Source: Saussurea involucrata
Taxonomy: Eukaryota > Streptophyta > Magnoliopsida > Asterales > Asteraceae
Assembly (NCBI GenBank): GCA_033807775.1
Contig: CM066321.1
Location: forward strand, 252,514,422 to 252,578,421
DNA length: 64,000 nucleotides
Direction of reading: 5' to 3'
The notes below the pieces were generated by a model. The model searched no databases and was not told the origin of the DNA. It saw only the letters and a program-made list of their open reading frames with translations. Positions 1 through 10,700 of the stretch are shown one piece after another. The stretch's first letter is position 1. Each line of letters starts with the position of its first letter. The position numbers and the translations under genes are program-made.

Positions 1-624
1 TGCGGATATCAGCGAAGACAAGTCTTGTCCATTCCACGCGAAGTTTCAAGTAGAAGACTTCAGCGAACGCTGAACTTTATCATTCGCTGATAAAGATTCA
101 TTCAGCGAACGTTGATCATGAAGCCTGTTCTACAAGCAACTTTTGTCTTATCCCCTTGCACGCTCTGTACTATTTTGTCAGAACGGACATCCCTTTTGTC
201 CAGAATCGTACAACCAACTCTGCAACTACACTGTTCATCATGCGGCCACTAGGATGTTTGCTAAAGTCAATACATGCAACCAACCAGAGGTTGCCACGTG
301 TAAAGGTATACCGACTTGATTAAATGCATGTAGTATATAAAGAAAACCCTACTTCACATTTGAAGTGCTCGGCTTTTCTTTCTCGCTGAACTATTGTGTG
401 ATTAGAAAACTCTCCTTAGTTTTTTTATTTCTTTTCTCTCTATTTCTAGTGCAAGAAATATGTATGTTCTTATAGTTTGTTTAGATTAGGTTTTTAACTT
501 GATCTTATTCCGCAACAAACTATAAATTGTTTGATTATATCAATAAACAATTTAGAAAGATAAAAATATGTGTTTGTATTCAACCCCCCCTTCTACAAAC
601 TTGTATAACCCTTCGGGACCAACA
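1..624 (+). repeat. 3' part of an E-family LTR, inserted in element C
   Basis: This matches the 3' two thirds of the two LTR copies at 53886-54885 and 55738-56718. The TATATAAAG promoter-like box lies near 335 and the LTR ends ACCAACA at 624. Its poly-C tract (584-590) has 7 C, against 22 and 17 in the other copies. No primer-binding site follows, so it is a 3' LTR or solo LTR. The next base resumes a minus-strand reading frame of element C, so it sits inside C's ORF3. The 5' part lies left of the window. Confidence 0.85.
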
Positions 625-1465
625 GTTTTCTTTCTCCTCCTCAGTATCAGAGAAAGAAAAACAGATGTGCTTAGATGTCCTGTTGTCCAGACATGTCATC
701 CCGGTTTCCACTAAGCTCCATTGCCCCTGAGTTGGGCAAATATTACGAGGGATGTTAAAAATCCCAGCTCTAGTGTTGGTGTCCTCTAAATGTGCCATAG
801 AGGCATCATTGTGTTGGGAGTTTCTGTTACCTTGGGGTAAAAGGGTGAAATTGTCATTGGTTTCCCCGGATAAGTGCATGTCAGAGGTGAAAAGAGGTAC
901 CTCTGACGGTATAGATTGGTTTGGGTTCGAGGCGTGCACCTCTGTTTCAATGTCCAATGATACTGGACTATCCTGGACAGTTTGATTGGTTGCACAGGGA
1001 GTTGGACCAGGAGTCTTAAATCTCACATGTGTGTTCAAAGGAACATCTTTTGCTATGCTCACAGAACACTCGGCTCCTATTGGGTTAAAAAACATAGGGT
1101 GCTCTTCGCTCTGTTCACTCTCTTCAGAGGAGGACGAGCTCTCTGCTCCTCTTTCTGAAGGTCTACTAACTCCCTCTGAGGCAGACCCCGCTGAGGGTAC
1201 TCTGTCCTCTCTTTCTTCTTTCTCCTCCTTTAAGCCAGACCCCTCTGTGGGTACTCTGACTTCTGGCATTTCTTCTTCTTCTTCTTCTGACATATCATAT
1301 AATTAGGGCTTAGAGCCTATGTATGATGGGGATCTCACCTCAGGTTCTTGAGGTTGAGCAACATGTCTATAGAAGGTTTAGGAGACGTTATTCAGATGAA
1401 TCAGTGCAAGCATTGTCCTAGGGACTCTACGAGTGTTAGGATACGTACTAGACTTGGTTGGTTTG
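625..1465 (-). pseudogene. Element C ORF3, downstream part (split by element A)
   Basis: The open stretch runs on the minus strand from an ATG at 1293 to the LTR junction at 625. It starts with a run of Glu (MSEEEEEEMPE) and is acidic and Ser/Glu rich, typical of the linker region of ORF3 proteins in this window. From 1294 to 1465 the frame is broken. The upstream part of the same gene is at 22868-23708, on the other side of element A. An ORF3 is an accessory, envelope-like position product of copia elements; no function is assigned. The C-terminus and 3' LTR of C are not visible because of the LTR at 1-624. Confidence 0.7.
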
Positions 1466-1683
1466 TGTTAGAGCAATATTGTAGTTATCAGGCAGATAAT
1501 CTTTTGTATTGTTTATACTTTCCAGTATGAGGTATGGGCATGTCATACCCTAATATATAAGGAAAGAATTTACATGTAAATCACAACTTTTGATGTCATT
1601 TGTACTTCCAAGATTCAATACATGAATGACTTTCTCTCTCTCTAGATCTGATTGTGTTTGATTGCTAGATTTGGGACTTATCA
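1466..1683 (+). repeat. 5' LTR of element A
   Basis: It runs from TGTTAG to ATCA, 218 bp, with a TATATAA box at 1554-1560. It matches 22652-22867 with about 2% difference and is directly followed by a tRNA-Met type primer-binding site. Confidence 0.92.
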
Positions 1684-1685
1684 TT

Positions 1686-1696
1686 TGGTATCAGAG
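1686..1696 (+). promoter_or_regulatory. Primer-binding site of element A
   Basis: TGGTATCAGAG is complementary to the 3' end of plant initiator tRNA-Met, the usual copia primer. It begins two bases after the LTR end. Confidence 0.9.
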
Positions 1697-2132
1697 AACA
1701 AACAGAAGATTCAAGCAGATTTAGAACTAAAACAGAAAAGTTTTACACTGTTCATCAAGAACTCGGATCGATCTTCATCTACTATTCATCTTCTACTGTT
1801 CATCCAGAATTCAAAATTTCTACCAGTTTTGGATCTTTTGGATTTATTCTTGACATCACTGCATTCGATTTTCATCCCTGATCATCTTTAATTCAAGAAT
1901 CTTTGCCAAATACTGCACAGAAATTATCATTTTGATGAATTTGTATCTGTTTGTTCGAATAACAATTTTTTACTGTATTGGATCATAATTCGATTAAATT
2001 GATCGAATTAGAATTTGTGATGAACTAAGAAAGTGTGAGGAATCAAATTGCGAACAAGTCTGTGTAATTTTCATCAAAATTGATCCAGAATTGAAAAACA
2101 TATGGCTGATTCAGTGATTTTTGGTGTTTAAG

Positions 2133-2535
2133 TGAAGGTTTCAGATCATTCATAAGGGTTTCGGATCATTCAAGAGGGATTCAGATCGTTCAAGCTTGGT
2201 TTCGGATCATTCTGAGCTTTGTGGTTTAGGATTGTTCAAGGTCTTGGTTTCGGATCACAAAGTGAAAAGTGATATTTGTTACTTGTAAAATTTTCACAAG
2301 TTTGGGTTTTGGATCCTTAAGGATACGAAATCATTGGTTTCGCATCAAGACCAATCCGAAATCTGTTGGTTTTGCATCAAGGCCAATCCGAATTCTTGGT
2401 GGTTTCGCATCAAGACCAATCCGAAATCTGTTGGTTTCGCATCAAGACCAATCTAAAATCTGTTGGTTTCGCATCAAGGCTAATCCGAATTCTAGCTGGT
2501 TTCGGATCTAGGTTCATCCGAATTCTTGTGATTTG
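2133..2535 (+). repeat. Leader repeat array of element A (TTTCG / CGAAA words)
   Basis: The untranslated leader of A (1697-2650) holds an array of GGTTTCGCATC or GGTTTCGGATC blocks alternating with ATCCGAAAT blocks. The opposed words can pair to give short stems. Spacing is roughly 30-35 bp in the tighter part (2336-2530). No protein is credible here although two short open frames cross it. Related arrays occur at 18195-18385, 19105-19515, 30916-31558 and 37255-37685. Confidence 0.8.
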
Positions 2536-2650
2536 TGTTGAATCCGTATTGCGATCACAGTGTTGAATTTGTTGAACAGTTCATTCTAAGTGTAATTTTT
2601 TACACTTACTGCTTGATTTTCTGAAAGATCAACTTCTAGCAATTTTAAAG

Positions 2651-4001
2651 ATGTCGAGAGAGTTACTGAGTATGGGATCAAAGTCTAAGCCTCCAGTTCT
2701 TCTAGTGGAAGAATATTCTCAATGGAAGAAGAGAATGGTTCAATTCCTAAATCATCAGAACAGAGATCTTATGACCTCAATCAAAAATGGTCCACACAAA
2801 CCATATATGGAAGTTGGTGGTCAAGCTGAAACTGCTACAAGTCAATATGTTGCTCCAAGGAGAATTGATAAAGAGTACAAGTTTTACAATGAAACATATA
2901 AAGAAAAAATAGCTCTTGATGAATTAGCATTGACTTATTTGACCATGGCAATTCCAAACGATATCTACAATCGTGTAGATAGTCGTGATTCAGCAAAGGA
3001 AATATGGGATGAACTTGAAAGGCAGTTTGAAGGATCATCAAAATCTTTGAAGACTAAAAGAAATCAAAGTATCAATGCTTATGAAGGTTTCAAAGCAAGA
3101 GATGGTGAATCGTTAAAGGATACTTACAATAGATACAACATCATTCTTAATGATCTACGAAGGAATGGTGTTAACAAATCAGAATCAGAAATCAATTACA
3201 AATTTGTCAAGAACCTCCTACCTGAGTGGGATTCTTACTCTATTCAGCTTCAAATGTCAAGGGACATGGACGATGAAAAGTTGACCGATATTTACAGCAT
3301 CCTTGGTCAACATGAAGAAAAGGTGAAAGAGGTAAAGGAAAAGAATAAAAAGGTGGAAGAATCTTTAGCTCTTCTAAGTGAACAAAAGAAAAGTGGAGGT
3401 TTGAAGACAAAAGCTTTGATGTCTGATTTTAGCAAGAAAAAGAAGTGTTCTGATGATGATGGAAGTGACAGTTCTGGAGATGATATGATTGATGTTGTTG
3501 AAAAGTTAGCTTTGTTAACCAATAAATTTCAAAATGGGTTTGGTAAAAAGAAATTCTATTCAAAGACTAAACCTGAATATAACAAAGCTAACAAATACAA
3601 GAGATTTGAGAAGAGGCATGAGGACAAAGAGGAAGAGAAAGAAGAGAAAGAGGAGAAAAAGGAAAAGGAGGAGAAGAAGGATAGAGATGATAAAAACTGC
3701 TTTAATTGTGGAAAACTCGGTCATTTTGCTAGAGATTGCAAACAAAGGAAAGTAAAGGATTCTGAGTACTATCAGAGGAAAGCGCACTTGGCTAAAGCAA
3801 AAGAATCTGGAAAGCCAATTAATGCCGAAGAGGAAATATGGCTAGTTGAGTCCTCTGATGATGAAGAAGCTCAGTTTACACAAGTAAAGCACAGCTTAAT
3901 GGCATAAGTGGATGAGGATGACCAGGATTCCGAGGTACAATCTCTTTATTCTTCTAATAATTCTGATAATGACTCTGAAACTGAAGATTCTAAATATGAA
4001 G
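2651..4001 (+). pseudogene. gag: Element A gag, N-terminal part
   Basis: The start at 2651 opens a 418-residue frame. Residues about 10-30 hold the typical copia Gag opening (KPPVL, then QWKKRM). The capsid-like part follows, with SINAYEGFKA near residue 140. A lysine/glutamate-rich stretch near residues 310-345 precedes a CCHC knuckle CFNCGKLGHFARDC at about 350-363. A TAA at 3905-3907 interrupts the frame; K, a homologous Gag, has a sense codon here, so this looks like a nonsense mutation. Coding continues as an acidic stretch to 4001, where element B is inserted. Gag would form the virus-like particle and package RNA. Confidence 0.88.
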
Positions 4002-4792
4002 TGTTAGCTCAAATATTCATAATATTAGAAGTATTGAAAAATAGGCTAAGTATAGAAGACTTCGACAGAAGCTCTGCCAAATGATCACAGAAGTTCTACG
4101 GAATGTCACCAAAGCTCTGCCGAAGTAAACAAGAAGATCAATCAAGAATCGCCAAGACCAAAGATCGAACTACAGAAGTACTGCTCACAGAGGACCGAGC
4201 CGCAGAACCTCTGTCACCCTTGACAGAGCCTCTGCGGTTTATACTAAAGACTTGGAAGATTTAAAAATATCTTTCTACTGTTCCAGGATCCGTTCATCCA
4301 CTTGTTCCAGGCGTGCCCTGACATCAACTACACGTGTCAAACTCTGATAGGGCTCTGTCAAAATTGGAACATGCGCATTAAATGAACATCGTACCTGCTA
4401 CTATTCATACGATCCTGTCTACTGTAGATCAGTCCTTAATGTCTAAAGTATGTCCCCTTTAGAAGTAGTATAAATAGAAGACTCATGTTGAATTCTTCTA
4501 TTAAGCTTAACAATCACGAAAATACTCATATATATTTTAAGCTTAAGCATAACACACACACACCATTAACTGCATATTTCTTGTCAATCCTTTGAAGTTC
4601 TTGGTGTTCTTAATATATATCAAATACAGTAATCGTTGAGATATTCATCTGTTCTTCATACACTGATTATTTGATATTGTGTGTTGTTTCTATATAAACA
4701 TATATGTTAGTTCTTCAAATACGCTTCCGCAACACATCTTATTTGAACTAATAGATTAGATAATCTTTGTTAATCAAATACGGGAACCAACA
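4002..4792 (+). repeat. 5' LTR of element B
   Basis: It runs TGTTAGCTC to CCAACA, 791 bp. TATAAATA lies at 4469-4476. The LTR is rich in CAGAGG/CCTCTG words, for example near 4168-4240. The partner is 11722-12514. Confidence 0.95.
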
Positions 4793-4794
4793 AT

Positions 4795-4806
4795 TGGTAT
4801 CAGAGC
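4795..4806 (+). promoter_or_regulatory. Primer-binding site of element B
   Basis: TGGTATCAGAGC is complementary to the initiator tRNA-Met 3' end and begins two bases after the LTR. The leader from 4807 to 5073 shows no repeats or ORF. Confidence 0.92.
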
Positions 4807-5073
4807 AAAGCTTGATTTTTTTAATCAAGCGATCCTCGTTTAACAAGATTATTGGTAGAAACGTGGTCTGATTTTAACCTGTTATTCATTCCTTCAAACA
4901 GATTCTGTTTCTCAGCCATTTTCGATTTATTCGATTTTTGGTAAAATAAGAAACTGTTTCTTTCGTTAAAACTCCATTTTAGTGCACTGTTTAAAGCTTG
5001 TAAACTCTTTTCAAAGTATCCACTTCATCTTCAGAAAGTCTGTCGATCCAATCTTTTCTTTTCAAATAACAAT

Positions 5074-6165
5074 ATGTCAAGACTAAAATTTAGCGCTGAT
5101 GTTGATTCTCATTATTATTCAAAACTCAGTACAAATTTTCGAAAGATAATTCCTACTCTTGAAAAAGAACTAGAAGAAAGGAACAAGTGCATTCTTATTG
5201 ATTCAGATAAAATTACTAAACTTGAAAAATCAGGTAAACTCCTAAACTGTGAAAATATTGAACTAAAAAGGAATTTATCTGAGTCTGAAGAAAAGAAGAA
5301 AAGCCTTGAACTTAAATGTCTAAACTTTTATAAACTAATTTCCAAGTTTGAAAAGCTTGTGATTAGTGAAAAAGAAAAATTTGGAAAAGAGAAAGCTATT
5401 CTTGAAACAAAGAATGTGGAACTTTCTTTCAAAATCTCAGAATTACAGAAAACTCTTGAAAAAGAGAGAAAAGAGCAGGATTTTGAAAGAAAAGAGACTG
5501 AAAAGGTGAAGGTTGAAGGATTTCAAACAAAATGTTTGAAAGATGATTTTGAGAAAGAAAGAAAGGTTTTTAAAGCTGAAATGTCTAATTTAATCAAGAG
5601 ACTATCTGATTTGTCAACCAAGATTATGTTGGAGAAGAGGTATAAATCAGATCTTCTAAAGAAGTTTGATTTAAACCTTAAAGAAAAAGATGTTTTAGCT
5701 AAAAGGCTTAAGAACCTTGTTTTAGCAAACTCCTGCGCTAATAATACAAATTATCTTGTTTTCAAAAAGGTAAAAATGGTTTGGAAAGTCAAAAGCTCTA
5801 TTCCTGACAAAAACACTCCAAAGCCATTTGTTTCTACTAAGCATTCATCTTTTCATTCTCAAAATTATAAATGCTTTGATCTTCTGTTTCAATTAAGAAA
5901 CCTTTTCTCTAAATCTTTCTGTGTTCTAAATGGGTCATTTCAAAAGAAAATTCCAAAGACCCAAAGTAAGAAGAGTCACAGAAAGGAACCAGGTAAACCA
6001 GCAAAGACTGGCAAACCAGAGGACCTGAAAACAACTCCAAATCATAACATTCTAGGACCCATTTGGGAATGGGTATCAAAAATTGTTTTATCTGTCTTGC
6101 AGGTAGATGGACTCCTTAATACTTCTGTTAAGGACTCGCACTTCAGTGAACAATGGACTCCTTAA
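5074..6165 (+). CDS. Element B coiled-coil protein (Gag-tail-like), open frame
   Basis: A 363-residue frame begins at the first good ATG after the leader. Residues about 30-220 are almost unbroken Lys/Glu/Leu-rich coiled coil, with ELEERNK and KDVLAKRLKNL. Residues about 225-350 are basic and contain VFKKVKMVWKVKSS and a closing GPIWEWV. In autonomous elements of this window a GPI-x-WVP motif ends Gag, so this resembles only the C-terminal, coiled-coil part of Gag. There is no capsid region and no CCHC knuckle. Element J encodes a similar protein with VFKKVKMVWRVKGT. The frame runs past the usual Gag stop position because TAA is TTA here, and ends in the first repeats of the 46-bp array. A structural role in particle assembly is possible but not shown. 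Confidence 0.8.
   Translation: MSRLKFSADVDSHYYSKLSTNFRKIIPTLEKELEERNKCILIDSDKITKLEKSGKLLNCENIELKRNLSESEEKKKSLELKCLNFYKLISKFEKLVISEKEKFGKEKAILETKNVELSFKISELQKTLEKERKEQDFERKETEKVKVEGFQTKCLKDDFEKERKVFKAEMSNLIKRLSDLSTKIMLEKRYKSDLLKKFDLNLKEKDVLAKRLKNLVLANSCANNTNYLVFKKVKMVWKVKSSIPDKNTPKPFVSTKHSSFHSQNYKCFDLLFQLRNLFSKSFCVLNGSFQKKIPKTQSKKSHRKEPGKPAKTGKPEDLKTTPNHNILGPIWEWVSKIVLSVLQVDGLLNTSVKDSHFSEQWTP
6073..6102 (+). promoter_or_regulatory. Relic gag-pol junction motif in element B
   Basis: After a Gag-end TGGGTA the sequence runs 30 nt to TCTTGCAG, as in K and C, where this segment joins gag to protease. In B it is followed by GTAGATGG and then the hairpin array, with no protease. The in-frame TAA of K, A and C is TTA here. 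Confidence 0.65.
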
Positions 6166-6471
6166 TACTTCTGTTAAGGACTCGCACTTCAGTGAACAAT
6201 GGACTCCTTAATACTTCTGTTAAGGACTCACACTTCAATGAACAATGGACTCCTTAATACTTCTGTTAAGGACTCGCACTTCAGTGAACAATGGACTCCT
6301 TAATACTTCTGTTAAGGACTCGCACTTTAGTGAACAATGGACTCCTTAATACTTCTGTTAAGGACTCGCACTTCAGTGAACAATGGACTCCTTAATACTT
6401 CTGTTAAGGACTCGCGCTTCAAAGTTCACAATGACTCTTAAACACTCAGTTTAAGACTCATCCTTCAAAAG
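6110..6471 (+). repeat. 46-bp hairpin repeat array of element B
   Basis: Seven units of 46 bp start near 6110, 6156, 6202, 6248, 6294, 6340 and 6386, followed by a diverged unit at 6433-6471. Each unit reads GAC, a 7-nt stem TCCTTAA, an 8-nt loop TACTTCTG, the complement TTAAGGA, then CTCGCACTTCA. The last unit has a different but still perfect stem, TCTTAAA/TTTAAGA. The matching array in element J (39251-39475) has other stem sequences with the same layout. This points to a conserved RNA structure. Confidence 0.88.
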
Positions 6472-7509
6472 TTCTATACTTCACAGAGCCTCTGTGGAAT
6501 TGCTCAGAACCTCTGACAATCTCCACAGAACCTCTGATGAGGTTGACCTATGTTCTATGCTTTACTTCACATTTTAAAACCAAGCATAGGTCAAGGGGGA
6601 GCAAAAGGAGAACATACTTGATCTACAAAGGTTGATTAGATCAAGGGGGAGAAATAGGAGACCTTGCTTAATATAAAGAGATTTACAAGTCAAGGGGGAG
6701 CCAAGGAAGAGATGACATCAACAAAAGAAAAGAACTTTGCCGGACAAAGAAGAACAAAAAGGTTAGTATCTCGTACAAATTCTTTTTGAAAATAATTTTC
6801 TAGAACACAAAATTCTAAATATGTCCTAGAAACATTATTAAACACATTCCAAATAAAATTTGATCAAAAAGAATTATGAGCTTTCCATTATTAGAAATTT
6901 AAGGTCATAGAACCTCTGCTGAGTCCAACAGAGGTTCTGCAGGCAAAAGCTCTATGATCATAAATCAATAATCTTGGAAACTCTGTCGATCACCTTGGGT
7001 GTCTATTTCAAAGAGAATATTCGCGTACAAATGCACTGCAACAGAAGTCATTGGTTACAGAGTTCTTCCCACAATAAAGAACTTATGTAGACCATCAAAT
7101 GTCACTTTTGCTGCACAAAACCTTTTTCCAAAACAGTTTTTTTTGGACACCAACTTTCAAATAGGTCCTAAAAAACATTGTTAAAAACAATCAAAAACCT
7201 GGATGATCAAAAATGTTAATAAATTGTTAGATATGAGAAATTTCTTGTCTCAGAGCCTCTGCTGGCTCTGACATAGGTCCAAAAACCTCTGTAAAAGAGT
7301 TTCTATACTAATAATTTATCGATCCTCTCCATGGAATTTTCAACCATTTTTAGTCAAGGTACAACCTACAGAGGAAAGAAAAACAAGGTTTTCAAATCAC
7401 AGAACTTCTGTAAATCACAGAGCCTCTGTCAGTTTTTACTTTGGGTATTTCTGCAACAGTAACGGCTATTTTACTGCGAGTGAATAATATGTGGAGGAAA
7501 AGAAACACA
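6472..7509 (+). other. Non-coding spacer of element B with polypurine-like tracts
   Basis: I find no credible ORF. Three TCAAGGGGGAG tracts lie at 6591-6601, 6641-6651 and 6690-6700, each resembling the priming tract next to the 3' LTR. The family words CAGAGG and CCTCTG recur, for example near 6484-6540, 6910-6940 and 7390-7430. Confidence 0.7.
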
Positions 7510-7791
7510 CACGCCAAGCATTAATGGGCCTCGCACGACGTCAAGTCATGCTCTGACACTGCTGACGTGTTACATTTTCATTGGACATACACGGCACACG
7601 TTCTCCTGGAAAGTTGAACCCGCCGTTCACACTCAAGTACGGACCCCAAAAATTATTCACTTCCATATATTACCTCTTCAGATTCTACCGTTTACTATAA
7701 AACCCAAGTTACCCATCCTCACAAAAACTTTACGAACTTACTTTCTTCTCCGGCGAAACCTACAAATTATCATAACTCTTACTGTGCAAAA
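7510..7791 (+). promoter_or_regulatory. Putative internal promoter and 5' UTR of element B ORF3
   Basis: TATAAAAC lies at 7696-7703, about 90 nt before the ORF3 start. Upstream are ACGT-core motifs (ACGTCA near 7540, TGACGTG near 7563) and a CATTGGAC (inverted CCAAT) near 7580. Element D has the same layout on the minus strand at 30021-30339, including the word CCAAGCATTAATGGGCC or its close match, so the block is conserved upstream of ORF3. It is separate from the LTR promoter. No transcript evidence is available to me. Confidence 0.65.
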
Positions 7792-10700
7792 ATGGCTTCC
7801 AGTTCCCACGATGCTCAGAACTCTCCTCAACAATCTCCAGTACATTCAGAGCACTCACACAACCCTAACGTCGCCGGAAATGCAGAAAAAGAAAACTCCG
7901 ACGACTCTGCTAATTTTACACCAATCTCTCACCTTCAACATTTTCTGACCAAAGAACATTTTGAGGATGTTCTTCCATTAAAATCAAATAACTGCTACCT
8001 GGTACCCTCACCAACAGCCTTCGGCGAAGCCCATGCCCTTCTCCTCAACATCATGGAAAACCATATCCTATACCCCCTTCTTTCCAAAATCCCAACCAAA
8101 ATCCCCGTTCGATATCTGAATCAATTTTTGCAAAGTTGCCGATTTGATTCAGATGATTCTCTGATTAAGGGCTATATTTCGAAGCCAGACAAATCTGCAC
8201 ACCTCGAACTCAAGTTCAACAGAACTATGTTCTCGCTTGAGTTCAACCTACCAACCAGGGGTCTACCTGGAATAAAGAAATATGCTGAGGAACCGACGGA
8301 CGAGGAACTCTGTCATTTTGTAGAGATGTTAGGGTATAACACAACCCTGAGGAAACGCAATGATTTCCGCAGAGGCAGACTACCACCTCTGTGGAACACC
8401 CTCTTCTCCATCCTGAACCGTTGTCTCACAGGGAAAATTGGCAGCCCTGACCAGAGCTCACACCAGATCCTGACCATCATGTATGGGATCTATTACGATC
8501 TTCCACTTGATTATGCCACCATCATGATGCAGGAGATGGTAAATACAATTGACAGAAAGCTTGCAACCCAAAAAGCCAAAAAGAACACACGAGGATATCT
8601 GCCACCTCTGCAATATCAAAGAATTCTAGGAGTCTTATTCAAGCCTCTACTTCTTATGGAGAAATGGCCAATGGAAGGGCAAACTGTAAAACTTTTTCCC
8701 ATGAACAAAAACACTCCTACAGAGCATGAAGACGAATATCACCCACTGCAGACCTCTGTCGAAAAATCTTCTGACATATGCCAGAGATAAAGACCTAAAA
8801 GAAGAGTATATACGCGTTCACAGGACTCCAGAACCAAGTCCTGTGACACCCCCGCGTCTAGGTATCCCCATAGGTACTAGAGTAGTGGAGAGGATGACAG
8901 AAGAAGAATGGGCCAAAGCTTTAGAAAAAAATTACTCAGTACAGGATCGATTCCATGCCCAAAGAGAAGGCATATACCCCTCTTCATCCAAGAGAAAAAT
9001 CTCTGCAAGCAAAACCCAAAAGAAAAGCAAGAAAAAGAAACCAACAGAGGAAACTACAACCTCTGCAGATCAACTCTCTCCACCACTTGCAACAAAAACA
9101 GGATCCTCAGCACCTCCCTCCCCTCCAAAACAAAAGAAACGAAAAACCAAATCCACAGAGGAGGGAGCCCCTAAGCCAAAGAAGAGGAAGTCGAAAAAGA
9201 AGAAACCCACATCACCTCTGCAGTCCATTGCAGAGGGAGTCGAACAGGAAGAGGAAGACCAAACTATACCTCTGCAACCTCCCTCCCCAATAAACTATGC
9301 AGATCAACAGGGAGACTTTAATGCCTTCCTCAACCAACCCGAAATAGCTCACACCTTAGATCCATCAGGATGGACCGTAGAACCATTGTCTCATGAATCG
9401 ACATGGACACCCAAATACACGATAGCCTCAAACTTGGATGAACATGATCAAACTCCTCAGAACATTCAACATCAGACTCCAGAGGTTCTGCGCAATCCTT
9501 TTCTCCATCCAGAGCTTAACACTCAGGAACCAACCCCTACACGCACAGAAGAAGCGACTAGAGTTGAGACCGCAGAAGAAGAGGTCCAAATAGGTGAAAC
9601 AATAGAGGACGTTAGGATAGAAACCACAGAGGGTACTACAGAAAAAGATGCCGCAGAAGTAGAAGGCACACATCCCCAAACCCCTCCAAGTGCAACCCAC
9701 ATATCTGATACCGCCGGTCTAGCGGCAGAGGGTATCATTGAACAAGAGCAACACAGCTCGATCCAAACCCCATCCAGCCAGCCAGAGGTTACCCTTTCAA
9801 CCTCTGTGCCACTTAGACCTAGGGAAACCATTCCAGGGGAGTCCTCTCTAAAGGACTTACCTGTAGTTCATGGTCATTCGCCCGAGACCACAATCGCACT
9901 CCTAACAGAGGCATATGTTGCCTCTGCCATGCACATAACAATAGGGCCCAACCTCCTTTCAGAGAGGAGTAGAGAGCACAGAGACGAAGAGACTCTAGAC
10001 AAGTCTCCAAGTCAACAGAAGGACATTCCAATACCCACCTCTGGAGTGGATTTGGACACTGACCTTCACAGAACTTCTGTAGAGGTTGGAACACAAGTTT
10101 CTCCTCAAGGATCAGAAGGAAATCCTTCCACCCTCAACGTAAAAACAGGGGTGAACGAAGGTGTCCCAGGAACAGGGACTCACTCTGGGGATGGATGTGT
10201 TCCTCCAGAGGTTACCACTGACGTTTGTATATGCTTTCAGAACTGCAAGACGTTTTGATATCCCTCCACAAACCACAACCGAGCTCACAGAAGAACCGTC
10301 TACAGAACCCAAATCCCCAATCAAACCAACAGAACCATCACCATCAAAGTCCTCTGAGACTCAAGAGTCAAATCCTACAGAGGCAATCCCCATCATACCC
10401 ACAGAAACCTCTACACCCAAACCAACAAAGGATCAAACCCCCAATACAACAAAAGCAATCCCAGAAAATCCAAATCAAGCAACAGGTTCTGAGCCTCCCC
10501 AAGCCAAAGATAAAGGAAAGAGTATCATGACAGAAGAACCAAAGAAGAAAAAGCCAATGCCTCAGACAACAGAGAAATTGATGAAGAGCTCATTCGATGC
10601 CTTTGTCACTCCTAAACCTGAAGAGGACTGGGCATTCAATTCAGATCCTCTGTCAGAGATTCCGATCCTTGATCCAAAAGCAAAGGTAACAGAGGGTAGA

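Noticed and set aside
1686..1696. tRNA-like matches at the primer-binding sites
   Set aside because: Only 11-13 bases match the complement of initiator tRNA-Met; no cloverleaf is present, so these are primer sites and not tRNA genes.
2269..2566. Two overlapping open frames in A's leader
   Set aside because: They only read through the TTTCG repeat array and give repetitive peptides (SHQDQSEICW).
3560..3787. Minus-strand open frame opposite A's gag
   Set aside because: It is the antisense of the Lys/Glu-rich coding stretch and gives a low-complexity Leu/Phe protein.
6110..6471. 46-bp direct repeats considered as a CRISPR-like array
   Set aside because: Units are contiguous with no variable spacers, there are no cas genes and the context is a plant retrotransposon.
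9428..10324. Several minus-strand open frames opposite B's ORF3
   Set aside because: They are antisense shadows of the Thr/Pro/Glu-rich linker, with no start context or family resemblance.
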